From Cryobacterium fucosi (GTDB lineage Bacteria; Actinomycetota; Actinomycetes; Actinomycetales; Microbacteriaceae), in NCBI RefSeq assembly GCF_004403515.1, contig NZ_SOHH01000024.1, positions 1 to 56,402 of the forward strand: DNA of 56,402 nt. Direction: 5' to 3'. The position numbers and the translations under genes were made by a program. The notes under the pieces are model-generated. The model made no database searches, was not told where the DNA came from, and worked only from the letters and a program-made list of their open reading frames with translations. Positions 48,794-56,402 of this stretch are shown piece after piece; position 1 is the first letter of the stretch; the number at the start of each line of letters is the position of its first letter.

Positions 48794-50881
48794 CTACGCG
48801 CCGCCGACGGCGACGGATGCCGCCCCGAGCAGCGTGTTGCGGCTCACCGCGCCGGAGGCATCCGTTGCGAGCTCGAAGCTGCGGCCGCCGAAGACGAGGC
48901 CGCGCACGTCGAGCCCCCCGGCGATCGGCAGGGGGGAGACCCCGAGCTCGCCGGCCTGGGCGTCGGGCTCGAGGCCCAGGATCGTGCCGAGGACGGCGAC
49001 CGCGGACGCGGCCGACCAGGCCTGCGGGCGGCAGGCCGCGGGGTACGGGATCGGCGCGGCGGACTCTTCGGTCGAGTGACCGGAGTGGAGTTCCGGCATC
49101 CGGTAGTCGAAGCCCTCCGCGGTGCGCAGCAGCCCCTCGATCAGGATGGCTGCCTCCGCACCGAAGCCGGCCCGGCCGAGGCCGGCGATCGCGATCGCGG
49201 TGTCGTGGGTCCAGACCGAGCCGCCGTGGTAGCTCAGCGGCCAATAGCCCGTGGAATCCGTGGACATGGTGCGGAGGCCGTAGCCGGAACTCAGCTCAGG
49301 GGAGATCAGGCGCTGCGCGACCAGGCGCGAGCCCTTCTCGTCGAGGATGCCGGTGCCGAGCAGGTGGCCGATGTTGCTGGTCACGGTGTCGACCTTCTGC
49401 TTGTGCGCGTCGAGGGCGACCGCCGGGTAGGCGCCGTCCGGTGACTCGATCCAGAACGCCTCGTTGAAGCGGACCTTCAGCGCGGCAGCCCAGTCGCGCC
49501 AGTCCGCGCCGCCGGAGCGGCCGAAATGGTCGAGCAGCTCGGCGCCGCCGATGGCAGCCTGGTAGGCATAGGCCTGCACCTCGCAGAGCGCGATCGGGCC
49601 TTCGGAGAGGCGGCCGTCGCGCCACTGGATGGAATCGCCGGAGTCCTTCCAGCCCTGGTTGGCCAGGCCGTGCCCGGTCGAATCGACGTATTCGAGGAAG
49701 CCGTCCCCGTCACTGTCGCCGTAGGAGCGCATCCAGACCAGGGCGGTTTCGAGGTTGGGCAGCAGCGCCTCGACCTCGGCGTCCGCCATGCCCCACTTCC
49801 ACGCGTCGTGCAGCAGGGTGATCCACAGCGCGGTCGCGTCGACCGTGCCGTAGTAGAGCGGGGGCAGGGAGGTCTCCTCGCCGGGCATGTCGAGGGTGCC
49901 CGGGCGCAGCTCGTGCATGATCTTGCCCGGCTGTTCGGCGGTCGCGGCGACCGTCTCGGTGCCCTGCAGGGCGGCGAGCACGCGCAGGGTCGACGCGGCG
50001 AGGCCGGTTCCGAGCGGCAGCAGCATCCGGGCGGCCCAGATCGAGTCCCGGCCGAAGAGGGTGAAGAACCACGGCGCGCCGGCGGCGAGGAAGACCTCGT
50101 CCGGCTGGTCGCGGGTGACCATCCGCAGCCCCGCGAGGTCCTTGAGGGCGGTGTCGACCCAGGCGCCGAGGCGGGAGTCGTCGGCGCGGGCCGTCACGCC
50201 GGCCCACTCGGATGCCCCGCTCGCGCCGCGCACAACGGCCGACGGGTCGACGATGGCCAGTTCCCAGCTCACACTGACACTGCCGTGGGCGGGGATCGTG
50301 ACGCTCCAGCTGGCGGTGGTCAGCCCGTTCGCGTCGACGACGAGGTCGGCGTCGGCGGAGGTGAACGAGGCCGTGACCCCGCCGGAGGAGTAGTGCACCC
50401 CGGCGTCGTCCAGCAGGGACGCGATCTCGACGTCGGGCGTCCGCACGCCGCCCTTGACGTCGTGGATGATGTCGAACGACGGCGTGAGCTCGAGCGTCAC
50501 GGTCGTCTCGATCGGGTCGGTGATCGCGGAGGTGAGCTCGATCGTCTCGGTCACCCGGCCGTCGCGCACCTGGCGCACCCGGTTGAGCAGCACCCGGGGG
50601 TCGGCGCCGCGGCCGTCGAGGTGGCGCAGCAGGGAGACGAAGCGGAGCGTGGCGGCATCCGTCACGCTGTGCGAGATGATCTCGGGGACCTGGCCGTCCA
50701 CGAGGAGGGTGAGGGCGCCCACGATGCGGGTGTCGGAATGGTAGACGCCGTGCAGGGGGCGGCTGCCCATCGATCCGTCGGGGGAGGACCAGACCTGGGT
50801 GGGCGCGGACAGCGCCACCAGCTCGTCGTGGAGCAGGGGCTGCTGGCGGTGCTTCGATGTCTCGGACATGCGTGGATTCAC
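48794..50881 (-). CDS. Glycogen debranching-type amylo-alpha-1,6-glucosidase
   Basis: This 695-residue protein has an N-terminal beta-sandwich (GDE_N-type, with SRPLHGVYHSDTRIVGALTL about 40-59) and an (alpha/alpha)6-barrel catalytic domain. Landmarks in the barrel are FTLFGRDSIWAARMLLPLGTG, the GH63/GDE-like LANQGWKDSGDSIQWRDG and YGLRTMSTDSTGYWPLSYHGGSVWTHDTA. It likely hydrolyses an alpha-glucosidic linkage of a sugar brought in by the divergent ABC transporter; the exact substrate is open. The start is ambiguous: GTG 50881 has AGGAG only 2 nt upstream, while ATG 50869 has it 14 nt upstream. No signal peptide is seen. Confidence 0.88.
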   Translation of the reverse strand: MNPRMSETSKHRQQPLLHDELVALSAPTQVWSSPDGSMGSRPLHGVYHSDTRIVGALTLLVDGQVPEIISHSVTDAATLRFVSLLRHLDGRGADPRVLLNRVRQVRDGRVTETIELTSAITDPIETTVTLELTPSFDIIHDVKGGVRTPDVEIASLLDDAGVHYSSGGVTASFTSADADLVVDANGLTTASWSVTIPAHGSVSVSWELAIVDPSAVVRGASGASEWAGVTARADDSRLGAWVDTALKDLAGLRMVTRDQPDEVFLAAGAPWFFTLFGRDSIWAARMLLPLGTGLAASTLRVLAALQGTETVAATAEQPGKIMHELRPGTLDMPGEETSLPPLYYGTVDATALWITLLHDAWKWGMADAEVEALLPNLETALVWMRSYGDSDGDGFLEYVDSTGHGLANQGWKDSGDSIQWRDGRLSEGPIALCEVQAYAYQAAIGGAELLDHFGRSGGADWRDWAAALKVRFNEAFWIESPDGAYPAVALDAHKQKVDTVTSNIGHLLGTGILDEKGSRLVAQRLISPELSSGYGLRTMSTDSTGYWPLSYHGGSVWTHDTAIAIAGLGRAGFGAEAAILIEGLLRTAEGFDYRMPELHSGHSTEESAAPIPYPAACRPQAWSAASAVAVLGTILGLEPDAQAGELGVSPLPIAGGLDVRGLVFGGRSFELATDASGAVSRNTLLGAASVAVGGA

Positions 50882-50944
50882 GACTCCTCATTGATTCGAT
50901 GAGCCCTGGAGTACTGCATTCGAGGCCCGATGTGCGATTGATTG

Positions 50945-50972
50945 TTGACAGATTCGCGTATTCAGGTAACGT
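50945..50972 (+). promoter_or_regulatory. lacI-ABC operon promoter
   Basis: A -35 TTGACA (50945-50950), a 16-nt spacer and a -10 TAACGT (50967-50972) predict a start near 50979, directly before the operator pair. Confidence 0.65.
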
Positions 50973-50983
50973 AGCACTCAAGA

Positions 50984-50997
50984 TTTGAACGATCAAA
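50984..50997. promoter_or_regulatory. LacI-family operator 1
   Basis: TTTGAACGATCAAA is a near-palindrome centred on CG, as expected for LacI-family operators. Confidence 0.75.
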
Positions 50998-50999
50998 CT

Positions 51000-51013
51000 T
51001 TTGAACGATCAAA
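51000..51013. promoter_or_regulatory. LacI-family operator 2
   Basis: An identical 14-bp copy of operator 1, 16 bp further on, between the promoter and the lacI start. Confidence 0.75.
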
Positions 51014-51038
51014 TCACCACTTACCGCAAGGAGGCACC

Positions 51039-52163
51039 GTGGACCGGTTACCGACGATTGAAGACGTCGCTCGTGCCGCCCAGGTGTCCAGGCAGACCGT
51101 GTCCAACGTGCTGAACACGCCGGCGATCGTCAAGCCGGCGACCCGCAAGCGCGTCGAGGTGGCCATCCGCAAGCTGGCCTACCGGCCGCACGCCTCGGCC
51201 CGTCGGCTGCGGATGCGCAAGTCCTCCACCATCGCCATCCGGCTCGACCCGATGACCAACGGTATCTCGGGCGCGCTGCTGGACCGATTCCTGCACGCCC
51301 TGACCGAGCAGGCGGATGCCCGCGGCATCCGGGTCCTGCTCTTCACCGCGGCCGACCCGGCCGCCGAGATCGAGCAGATCCGCAAGCTGCGCGCCGGCGC
51401 CGACGTCGACGCGTTCGTGCTCACCGCCACCTTCCACGGCGACCCGCGCACCGAATGGCTGGTGGAGAACGATGTTCCCTTCGTCACCTTCGGCCGGCCG
51501 TGGGGCGCGAACGACATGAACAACCCCAGGCACCTCTGGGTGGACGTGGATGGTTTCGCGGGGATGCGCGAGGCGACCGTTCACCTGATCGACCAGGGCT
51601 CCTCCCGGATCGGCTTCGTCGGCTGGCCGAGCCTCTCCGGCACCGGCGACGATCGTCGCCGCGGCTGGCAGGCCGCCGTGGAGGAGCGCCTGGCCCCGGG
51701 CGACGGCGACCTCGCCGCCCTCAACCTGAGTGTGGAGGACCGCCTCGAGGACGCCAGGGATGCCGTGATGGCACTCCTCGAGAGCGACGACCGGATCGAC
51801 GGACTGGTCTGCGCGAGCGACACGCTCGCCCTCGGCGCGATGATCGCCGCGGCATCCGTCGGCCGGAGCGAACTGCCGATCATCGGCTTCGACAACTCGC
51901 CCGTCGGTCAGGCCATCGGCCTCTCCAGCGTCGACCAGACCCTGGACGAGGTCGCCGGCGGCGCCCTCGAACTTCTGCTCGGCGAGACCGGGGGAGACCT
52001 CGTGCACCGCGACGCCGACGCCGGGGACACTCGTCACCGGCTCATCACACCTCACCTCGTCATCCGGCAGCCGCTGCGGCTGCTGGCCCCTGACGCGGGA
52101 TCGACCCCCACCGCAACCAAGAATGCGGTCGGCAATCACAAGGATGGAAAGGAATCACAATGA
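51039..52163 (+). CDS. LacI family transcriptional regulator
   Basis: In this 374-residue protein the LacI DNA-binding domain comprises PTIEDVARAAQVSRQTVSNVLN (about 5-26) and the hinge helix region YRPHASARRLR (about 48-58). A periplasmic-binding-protein-like sensor domain follows (AFVLTATFHGDPR, GLVCASDTLALGAMIAA, PIIGFDNSPVGQAIGLSSVDQ). GTG 51039 has AAGGAGG 5 nt upstream; the open frame before it runs through the operators and is not coding. It is the first gene of the sugar ABC operon, overlapping the binding-protein start as ATGA, so it represses itself and the transporter. The divergent debranching gene may share this control. Confidence 0.95.
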   Translation: MDRLPTIEDVARAAQVSRQTVSNVLNTPAIVKPATRKRVEVAIRKLAYRPHASARRLRMRKSSTIAIRLDPMTNGISGALLDRFLHALTEQADARGIRVLLFTAADPAAEIEQIRKLRAGADVDAFVLTATFHGDPRTEWLVENDVPFVTFGRPWGANDMNNPRHLWVDVDGFAGMREATVHLIDQGSSRIGFVGWPSLSGTGDDRRRGWQAAVEERLAPGDGDLAALNLSVEDRLEDARDAVMALLESDDRIDGLVCASDTLALGAMIAAASVGRSELPIIGFDNSPVGQAIGLSSVDQTLDEVAGGALELLLGETGGDLVHRDADAGDTRHRLITPHLVIRQPLRLLAPDAGSTPTATKNAVGNHKDGKESQ

Positions 52164-53407
52164 AACTACAACGAGGAGCACGCTGGGGTGCCGTCCTGGT
52201 GGCCGGCGGACTGTTGGCCAGCCTGGCCGCCTGTTCGTCCGGTGGCAGTGACAGCGCCGGCGGCGACGTTGCCGGGCAGAAGCTCACGGTGCTGATCGGC
52301 TCGAGCGGCGACGCCGAGACGAAGGCCGTGACCGACGCGGCCACGGCCTGGGGCACCACGAACAAGGCGACCGTCAAGGTCGTCGCGGCCAACGACCTCA
52401 CCCAGCAGCTGGGCCAGGGCTTCGCCGGCGGCAGCCCGCCCGACCTGTTCTACATGGGTTGGGACCAGTTCCAGACCTACGCGAGCAAGCAGTACCTGGA
52501 GCCCTACGCCGACAAGGCCGCGAACAAGGACGCCTTCTACCCGGCCCTGAAGAGCGCGTTCAGCTACAAGGACAAGTTCTACTGCGAGCCCAAGGACTTC
52601 TCCACCCTCGGCCTGATCATCAACTCCGAGAAGTGGGATGCGGCCGGGCTCACCGACGCGGACATCCCCACCGACTGGGCCGGTCTGGAGACCGTCGCGA
52701 AGAAGCTCACCACGGCCGACACGGCCGGGCTGTCCTTCGGAGCCGAATATGGCCGGATCGGCACGTTCATGAACCAGGCCGGCGGATCGATGCTGTCCAA
52801 GGACGGCAAGAAGGTCACGGCCGACTCGGCCGAGAACCTCGCCGGACTCACCGAGGTGAAGAAGCTCCTCACCGACGGCGTGCTCAAGTTCCCGGCCGAC
52901 CTGGACTCCGGCTGGAGTGGAGAGGCGCTCGGCAAGGGCAAGGCCGCCATGGTCATCGAGGGTCCCTGGATCAGCGGGCTCAAGACCGACTACCCCGACC
53001 TGAAGTACAAGGCCGTTGAACTTCCCGCCGGCCCGGGCGGACAGTCGACCTTCACCTTCAGCAACTGCTGGGGCATCCCGGCCCAGTCCAAGACGACTGC
53101 GGCCGCCGAAAGCCTGGTGAAGTTCCTCACCGCCGACGAGCAGCAGCTGAAGTTCTCCGACGCGTTCGGGGTCATCCCCTCGACCGAGTCGGCCGCCAAG
53201 GTCTACTCGACGACGTTCCCGCAGAACGCGTCGTTCGTCAAGAGCAATGACTACGCGGTCAGTCCGGTCGCGTTCGCCGGCGCATCCACCGTGATCGGCG
53301 ACTTCAACTCGCAGTTGCAGGGCCTGAGCACGGGCGACCCCAAGGCGATCCTGAGCGCGTTGCAGACGAACCTGCAGGACGCCCTCGACGCAGCGAACAA
53401 GAAGTAG
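52160..53407 (+). CDS. Sugar ABC transporter, substrate-binding lipoprotein
   Basis: This 415-residue family-1 solute-binding protein has a lipoprotein signal peptide (LASLAAC, cysteine 25) and a Ser/Gly linker. The central domain contains GGSPPDLFYMGWDQFQTYASKQYLEPY, GKAAMVIEGPWISGL and the final FSDAFGVIPSTESA. It is the carbohydrate-binding component of the operon. It begins at the ATGA overlap with lacI and is followed 10 nt later by the first permease. Confidence 0.95.
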   Translation: MKLQRGARWGAVLVAGGLLASLAACSSGGSDSAGGDVAGQKLTVLIGSSGDAETKAVTDAATAWGTTNKATVKVVAANDLTQQLGQGFAGGSPPDLFYMGWDQFQTYASKQYLEPYADKAANKDAFYPALKSAFSYKDKFYCEPKDFSTLGLIINSEKWDAAGLTDADIPTDWAGLETVAKKLTTADTAGLSFGAEYGRIGTFMNQAGGSMLSKDGKKVTADSAENLAGLTEVKKLLTDGVLKFPADLDSGWSGEALGKGKAAMVIEGPWISGLKTDYPDLKYKAVELPAGPGGQSTFTFSNCWGIPAQSKTTAAAESLVKFLTADEQQLKFSDAFGVIPSTESAAKVYSTTFPQNASFVKSNDYAVSPVAFAGASTVIGDFNSQLQGLSTGDPKAILSALQTNLQDALDAANKK

Positions 53408-53417
53408 GCAGGACATC

Positions 53418-54686
53418 ATGAGCGCGATTCGGGGCAGCACCAATCCAACAACGGATGCCGGAACGGCATCCGGTGGGGCAGGGTCTGCCCCGAATCGCCG
53501 CCGTGGCACGTCTCGATCGAGCGTGCATCGCGGCGAGGCGAAGTACGGCTGGCTGTTCATCACTCCGCCGATCATCATCATCGGGGTCTTCCTGGTCGTG
53601 CCGGTGCTCCTCGCCATCTGGGTGAGCGTCAGCGACTGGAGCGGGCTCGGCTCACCGCTGAACCCGCAGGTCAGCTTCGTCGGTTCGAAGAACTTCGAGG
53701 CGGTGCTCTCCGATCCGGGCCTCGCCCAGAAGGACTTCGGCACATCCATCCGCAACAACGTCTACTACGTGTTGCTCGTGGTTCCGTTGCAGACCGCGCT
53801 CGCCCTGTTCCTTGCGGTGCAGGTGAACCGGCGCATCCTCAAGGGCCGCGGCTTCTTTCGCACCGCGTTCTACTTCCCCTCGGTGACCAGCTCGATCGCG
53901 ATCACCGCGATCTGGCTGTTCCTCTTCGGCGCCACCGGTGCCGTCAACAAGATCCTCGGGTTCTTCGGGGCGAGCGGCCCGGTCTGGTTCGCCGACCCGC
54001 GCGGCGTGCTGCACATCATCCTCGGCGCCTTCGGCGTCTCCTCGGCACCGGGCGCGCTCACGGGCGGCGGGATGCTCGGGGTCAGCTGGTGGGACTGGCT
54101 GAGCGGGCCGAGCGTGGCCATGTGCGCCATCATCCTGCTCGCCGTGTTCACCACGTCAGGAACCTTCATGCTGCTCTTCATCGCGGCCATGCAGGCGATC
54201 GGCGCCGAGGTCGACGAGGCGGCCCTGATGGACGGGGCCGGCCCGTTCCGCAAGTTCTTCTCTGTCACTCTGCCGATGCTCAAGCCGACCCTCTTCACCG
54301 TGCTCACGCTCGGGTTGATCGGCACCTGGCAGGTCTTCGACCAGATCTACCTCACCGGCGGCGGCAAGCCGGGCAAGACCCTGCTGACCCCTGCCTACCT
54401 GGCTTACGACACCTCGTTCAAGCAGCTGAACTGGGGTCAGGGTGCGGCGATCTCCTTCATCCTGTTCGTGATCATCATCCTGCTCACCGCCCTGCAGCGG
54501 TATGTTCTGCGGGATCGGAAGGACAAGGGCAGAGTGAGCAGAGCTCTGGCGGGGGCGATCGCCGCGGATCGTGCCGTCGTCGTCGCGGCGACCACCGTGG
54601 CATCCGCTTCGGCCAGGGGATCCTCGAACGGAACGCCACCCTCCACCGGAAGCGCCTCCTCGAACCAGGCCGGAGAAGACAAATGA
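53418..54686 (+). CDS. Sugar ABC transporter permease 1 (MalF-like)
   Basis: This 422-residue permease has six membrane helices from about residue 45 to 365. The EAA loop EVDEAALMDGAGPFRKFFSVTLPML (about 268-292) contacts the ATPase. The N-terminal 40 residues and the C-terminal 55 residues (Ala/Ser-rich, SNGTPPSTGSASSNQ) are longer and less conserved than usual. Its stop overlaps the next start as ATGA. No ATPase gene is present, as in actinobacterial sugar operons that share an MsiK-type ATPase encoded elsewhere. Confidence 0.93.
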   Translation: MSAIRGSTNPTTDAGTASGGAGSAPNRRRGTSRSSVHRGEAKYGWLFITPPIIIIGVFLVVPVLLAIWVSVSDWSGLGSPLNPQVSFVGSKNFEAVLSDPGLAQKDFGTSIRNNVYYVLLVVPLQTALALFLAVQVNRRILKGRGFFRTAFYFPSVTSSIAITAIWLFLFGATGAVNKILGFFGASGPVWFADPRGVLHIILGAFGVSSAPGALTGGGMLGVSWWDWLSGPSVAMCAIILLAVFTTSGTFMLLFIAAMQAIGAEVDEAALMDGAGPFRKFFSVTLPMLKPTLFTVLTLGLIGTWQVFDQIYLTGGGKPGKTLLTPAYLAYDTSFKQLNWGQGAAISFILFVIIILLTALQRYVLRDRKDKGRVSRALAGAIAADRAVVVAATTVASASARGSSNGTPPSTGSASSNQAGEDK

Positions 54687-55596
54687 ACGCCGTGACCACC
54701 CCCAGGCCCCGGCCGCAGCGGCCTCCGAGCCGACGCCGGCCCCCACGCCGCGCAAGCGATCGATCGGCTGGCGGCTCCGCACCGGCGCGGGGCTCAGCTA
54801 CCTCATGCTCGGCGTGCTCGCCCTCGTCTACATCTACCCGTTCCTGATCACGTTGTCCTCGGCGTTCAAGACCGATGACGAGGCCACCAACGACCCGCTC
54901 CGGCTGATCCCGCAGATCTGGTCGTTCGCGTCGTTCGAGCGGCTGTTCACGGATGTCCCGCTGCCGCTGTGGACGATGAACACGATCTTCGTGACCATCA
55001 CGATCACCCTCGGCCGGGTGTTCTTCGACTCCCTGGCCGGTTACGCGCTGAGCCGGCTGCGGTTCCGCGGGCGCAGCCTCATCTTCGCGTCCCTCGTCGC
55101 CGTGATGGCCGTCCCCGGGGTGGTGCTCCTCATCCCGCGCTTCCTCATCCTCAAGCAGTTCGGCATGTACGACAGCTACGCGGGCATGATCGTGCCGCTG
55201 CTTGTTGACGCGGCCGGCATCTTCATCATGAAGCAGTTCTTCGAGTCGATCCCCAGCGGGGTGGAGGAAGCGGCCCGTCTCGACGGCGCCGGAGTCTTCC
55301 GCACCTTCTGGACGATCGTGCTGCCGATGGCGCGGCCGGCCCTGGTGACCCTGTTCATCCTGAGCTTCCAGGGCTCGTGGAACGAATTCGGCCACTTCAT
55401 CGTGTCCAGGCAGAGCCCGGAGACGAACACCCTCACGACGGGTATCGCCTCGCTGTTCTCGGGTCAGCTCGGCTCGGGCAACGAGTTCCCGCTCAAGATG
55501 GCGGCCGCCGTGCTGATGACCATCCCGATCGCGATCATGTTCTTCGTCTTCCAGAAGCGGCTCACCAACACCACCGAAGGCTCCGAGAAGGGCTGA
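54683..55596 (+). CDS. Sugar ABC transporter permease 2 (MalG-like), apparent frameshift near its start
   Basis: The protein body (six helices, EAA loop GVEEAARLDGAGVFRTFWTIVLPMA) is intact and ends at 55596. However, the natural start, ATG 54683 (ATGA overlap with permease 1, GGAGAAG upstream), is in a different frame from the body. Reading from this ATG gives MNAVTT-P, then an Arg/Pro string that does not continue into the permease. Adding one C to the C5 run at 54699-54703 restores QAPAAAASEPTPAPTPRKRSIGW and the first helix. This is either a one-base sequencing or assembly error or a real mutation. Without correction the permease frame could start only inside permease 1 (54571) or within helix 1 (ATG 54804). 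Confidence 0.85.
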
Positions 55597-55607
55597 GGCC
55601 CCGCCTT

Positions 55608-55652
55608 CCGGCCCGTGTTGCTCCTGCCGTCGGCGCGAGCAACACGGGCCGG
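55608..55652. terminator. Long perfect hairpin after the sugar ABC operon
   Basis: CCGGCCCGTGTTGCT (55608-55622) and its exact reverse complement (55638-55652) form a 15-bp stem around a 15-nt loop, 12 nt after the operon stop. It could be a terminator or a small repeat element. Confidence 0.7.
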
Positions 55653-55699
55653 AGGTCTGCGCGGCGCGGCATCCGCAAGGCGGCACGCATGTTTCGCCA

Positions 55700-55801
55700 G
55701 GGCCCGTCATCGCCTGGCTCGCCTCGCCGGGTGCCTCCTACGTGACCGGGCAGACGATCGTCGTGGACGGCGGCAACAGCATCGCGGAGGAGCGCCGCTG
55801 A
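55700..55801 (+). pseudogene. C-terminal remnant of an SDR family oxidoreductase gene
   Basis: Reading the frame that ends with TGA 55799-55801 gives VIAWLASPGASYVTGQTIVV followed by DGGNSIAEERR. This is the characteristic C-terminus of classical short-chain dehydrogenases (ASxYVTGQxIxVDGG). Upstream of about 55700 the frame loses similarity and no start or Rossmann motif exists, so only about 34 residues of the gene remain. It marks a deletion or rearrangement junction after the ABC operon. Confidence 0.75.
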
Positions 55802-55900
55802 CCTCCGCCCCTTCCCGTCCCGCCCTTCCCGTCCCGCCGTTCCCGTCCCGGCCCCGGCGGCCGTTCCCGCCGACCGGGCGCGGCGATTCCGTCCCCACCC

Positions 55901-55996
55901 GTGCATAACTACTGCAATCCGGGAGTCGCCCCGGAATCCGGCCCGGAATTCCGGGCCGGCCGGGTGCCGGCTCCGGAATGTGCAGGAGTTATGCAC
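55901..55996. repeat. Palindromic repeat family C, copy 2
   Basis: The arms at 55901-55922 (GTGCATAACTACTGCAATCC...) and 55973-55996 (...TGCAGGAGTTATGCAC) are near-perfect reverse complements, separated by about 50 nt that contain a further GAATTCCGG-type palindrome. Confidence 0.88.
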
Positions 55997-56054
55997 AGGA
56001 CAGCCGCTGGAGGGACTGAGCCCGGGTGGGGTTCCGGTGCAGTTGAATAGGTCA

Positions 56055-56402
56055 GTGACTTCTGCACTCGTCGACCAGCTCCGAGCCGACCTCGACGCCG
56101 CCCACTACTCCGTCTCGGCGCTGACCGGGCTGTGGGGGAGCGAAGCGGATGCCGCGCTCCGCCGCAACCAGCGGGTTCCGGCCCAGCGGGCGCTCACGGC
56201 TCTCCGGGCGAAGCTCGGGAGGGCCGAACCGTCCGCGACCCTGGCGTGGCTTTTCGTGCTCGGCCTGCCGGTGGCGCGCGCCGATCTCGCGGCAGCCCTT
56301 CCCTCGCTCGGGGTCACGGGCGCCGAGGCGCTCGGACTGGTGGCCGGCGGCGACACGGGCGCGACGCCCGACACGGCCGGGGGCGACACGGGCGCGACGC
56401 CC
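56055..56402 (+). CDS. N-terminal part of a DUF7059-type methyltransferase (3' truncated by window edge)
   Basis: This frame is open from GTG 56055 to the window end (116 residues). It begins TSALVDQLRADLDAAHYSVS and contains RVPAQRALTALRAKL, ATLAWLFVLGLPVARADLAAALPSLG and ALGLVAGGD. This helical layout resembles the N-terminal domain (DUF7059-like) of actinobacterial HemK/PrmC-related class I methyltransferases, whose catalytic NPPY region would lie beyond the window. TTGAAT lies 6 nt before the GTG, consistent with a leaderless start. The end carries a short Asp-Thr-Gly-Ala-Thr-Pro repeat. Confidence 0.6.
   Translation, partial: MTSALVDQLRADLDAAHYSVSALTGLWGSEADAALRRNQRVPAQRALTALRAKLGRAEPSATLAWLFVLGLPVARADLAAALPSLGVTGAEALGLVAGGDTGATPDTAGGDTGATP

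Noticed and set aside
48646-55996. The two family C repeats as ends of a transposon
   Set aside because: Each copy is itself a complete palindrome, no transposase or target-site duplication is seen, and enclosed genes have normal composition.

Overview
The window is about 70% GC, densely packed on both strands, and carries gene families typical of an actinobacterium of the Microbacteriaceae type (Cryobacterium, Leifsonia, Salinibacterium and relatives). Pointers are the galU / GNAT / SepX-GlpR-like block, a Pls/PosA-type NRPS next to an M1 peptidase and a phosphopantetheinyl transferase, a Stealth protein, and the palindromic repeats of the GGTGGTCGAGCTTGTCGAG type. This placement is an inference from gene content. 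It looks like chromosomal core plus metabolic accessory genes; I see no phage, plasmid, insertion sequence or CRISPR array.

Layout. 1-3.4 kb: 3' end of a poly(amino acid) synthetase-like NRPS, an M1 metallopeptidase and an Sfp-type PPTase. 3.5-5.6 kb: CorA and a fungal-type adenine deaminase. 5.7-9.65 kb: a 1242-residue SF1 helicase/VSR-nuclease-like protein whose ATPase motifs are degenerate, coupled to a 74-residue protein. 9.7-14 kb: 5-formyl-THF cyclo-ligase / FmdB / MscL operon divergent from galU, a GNAT acetyltransferase and a SepX/GlpR-like membrane protein. 14-17.5 kb: tRNA-Ala(CGC), a strong terminator, a TetR regulator, and an IclR regulator divergent from scoAB. 17.6-25.8 kb: AlaX-type editing protein, small proteins, ThrE-type exporter, acyl-CoA dehydrogenase-like flavoprotein, DUF4349 lipoprotein, alpha/beta hydrolase and two aldo/keto reductases separated by tandem repeats. 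25.9-31 kb: MFS transporter, mercaptopyruvate-type sulfurtransferase and a complete polar amino-acid ABC transporter. 31.3-40.9 kb: HrpA with an in-frame amplified repeat, an HTH regulator, an aldo/keto reductase, a DUF255 thioredoxin-like protein, DUF488 and DUF1761. 41-48.6 kb: Stealth protein, metallophosphoesterase, PAP2 phosphatase and a type III PKS / methyltransferase / FAD monooxygenase operon. 48.8-55.6 kb: glycogen-debranching-type enzyme divergent from a LacI-controlled sugar ABC operon. 55.6-56.4 kb: the tail of a lost SDR gene, a palindromic repeat, and the 5' end of a DUF7059-type methyltransferase.

Regulatory reading. At least thirteen genes have a -10 hexamer of the TANNNT type exactly 6-7 nt before the start codon and no Shine-Dalgarno sequence, which predicts leaderless mRNAs. 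Genes with leaders (corA, scoA, lacI, the Stealth gene) instead have clear purine-rich ribosome sites. Two regulons can be read directly: paired TCCA-N5-TGGA palindromes between iclR and scoA, and two adjacent TTTGAACGATCAAA operators just downstream of the lacI promoter.

Most notable: (i) the degenerate helicase-nuclease with its translationally coupled small partner; (ii) the NRPS/M1 peptidase/PPTase trio, which resembles a make-and-degrade module for an isopeptide polymer; (iii) the phenolic-lipid-like type III PKS operon; (iv) several palindromic repeat families, two of which have entered reading frames; (v) strong over-representation of the octamer GGCATCCG/CGGATGCC; (vi) an apparent one-base frameshift in the second sugar permease.
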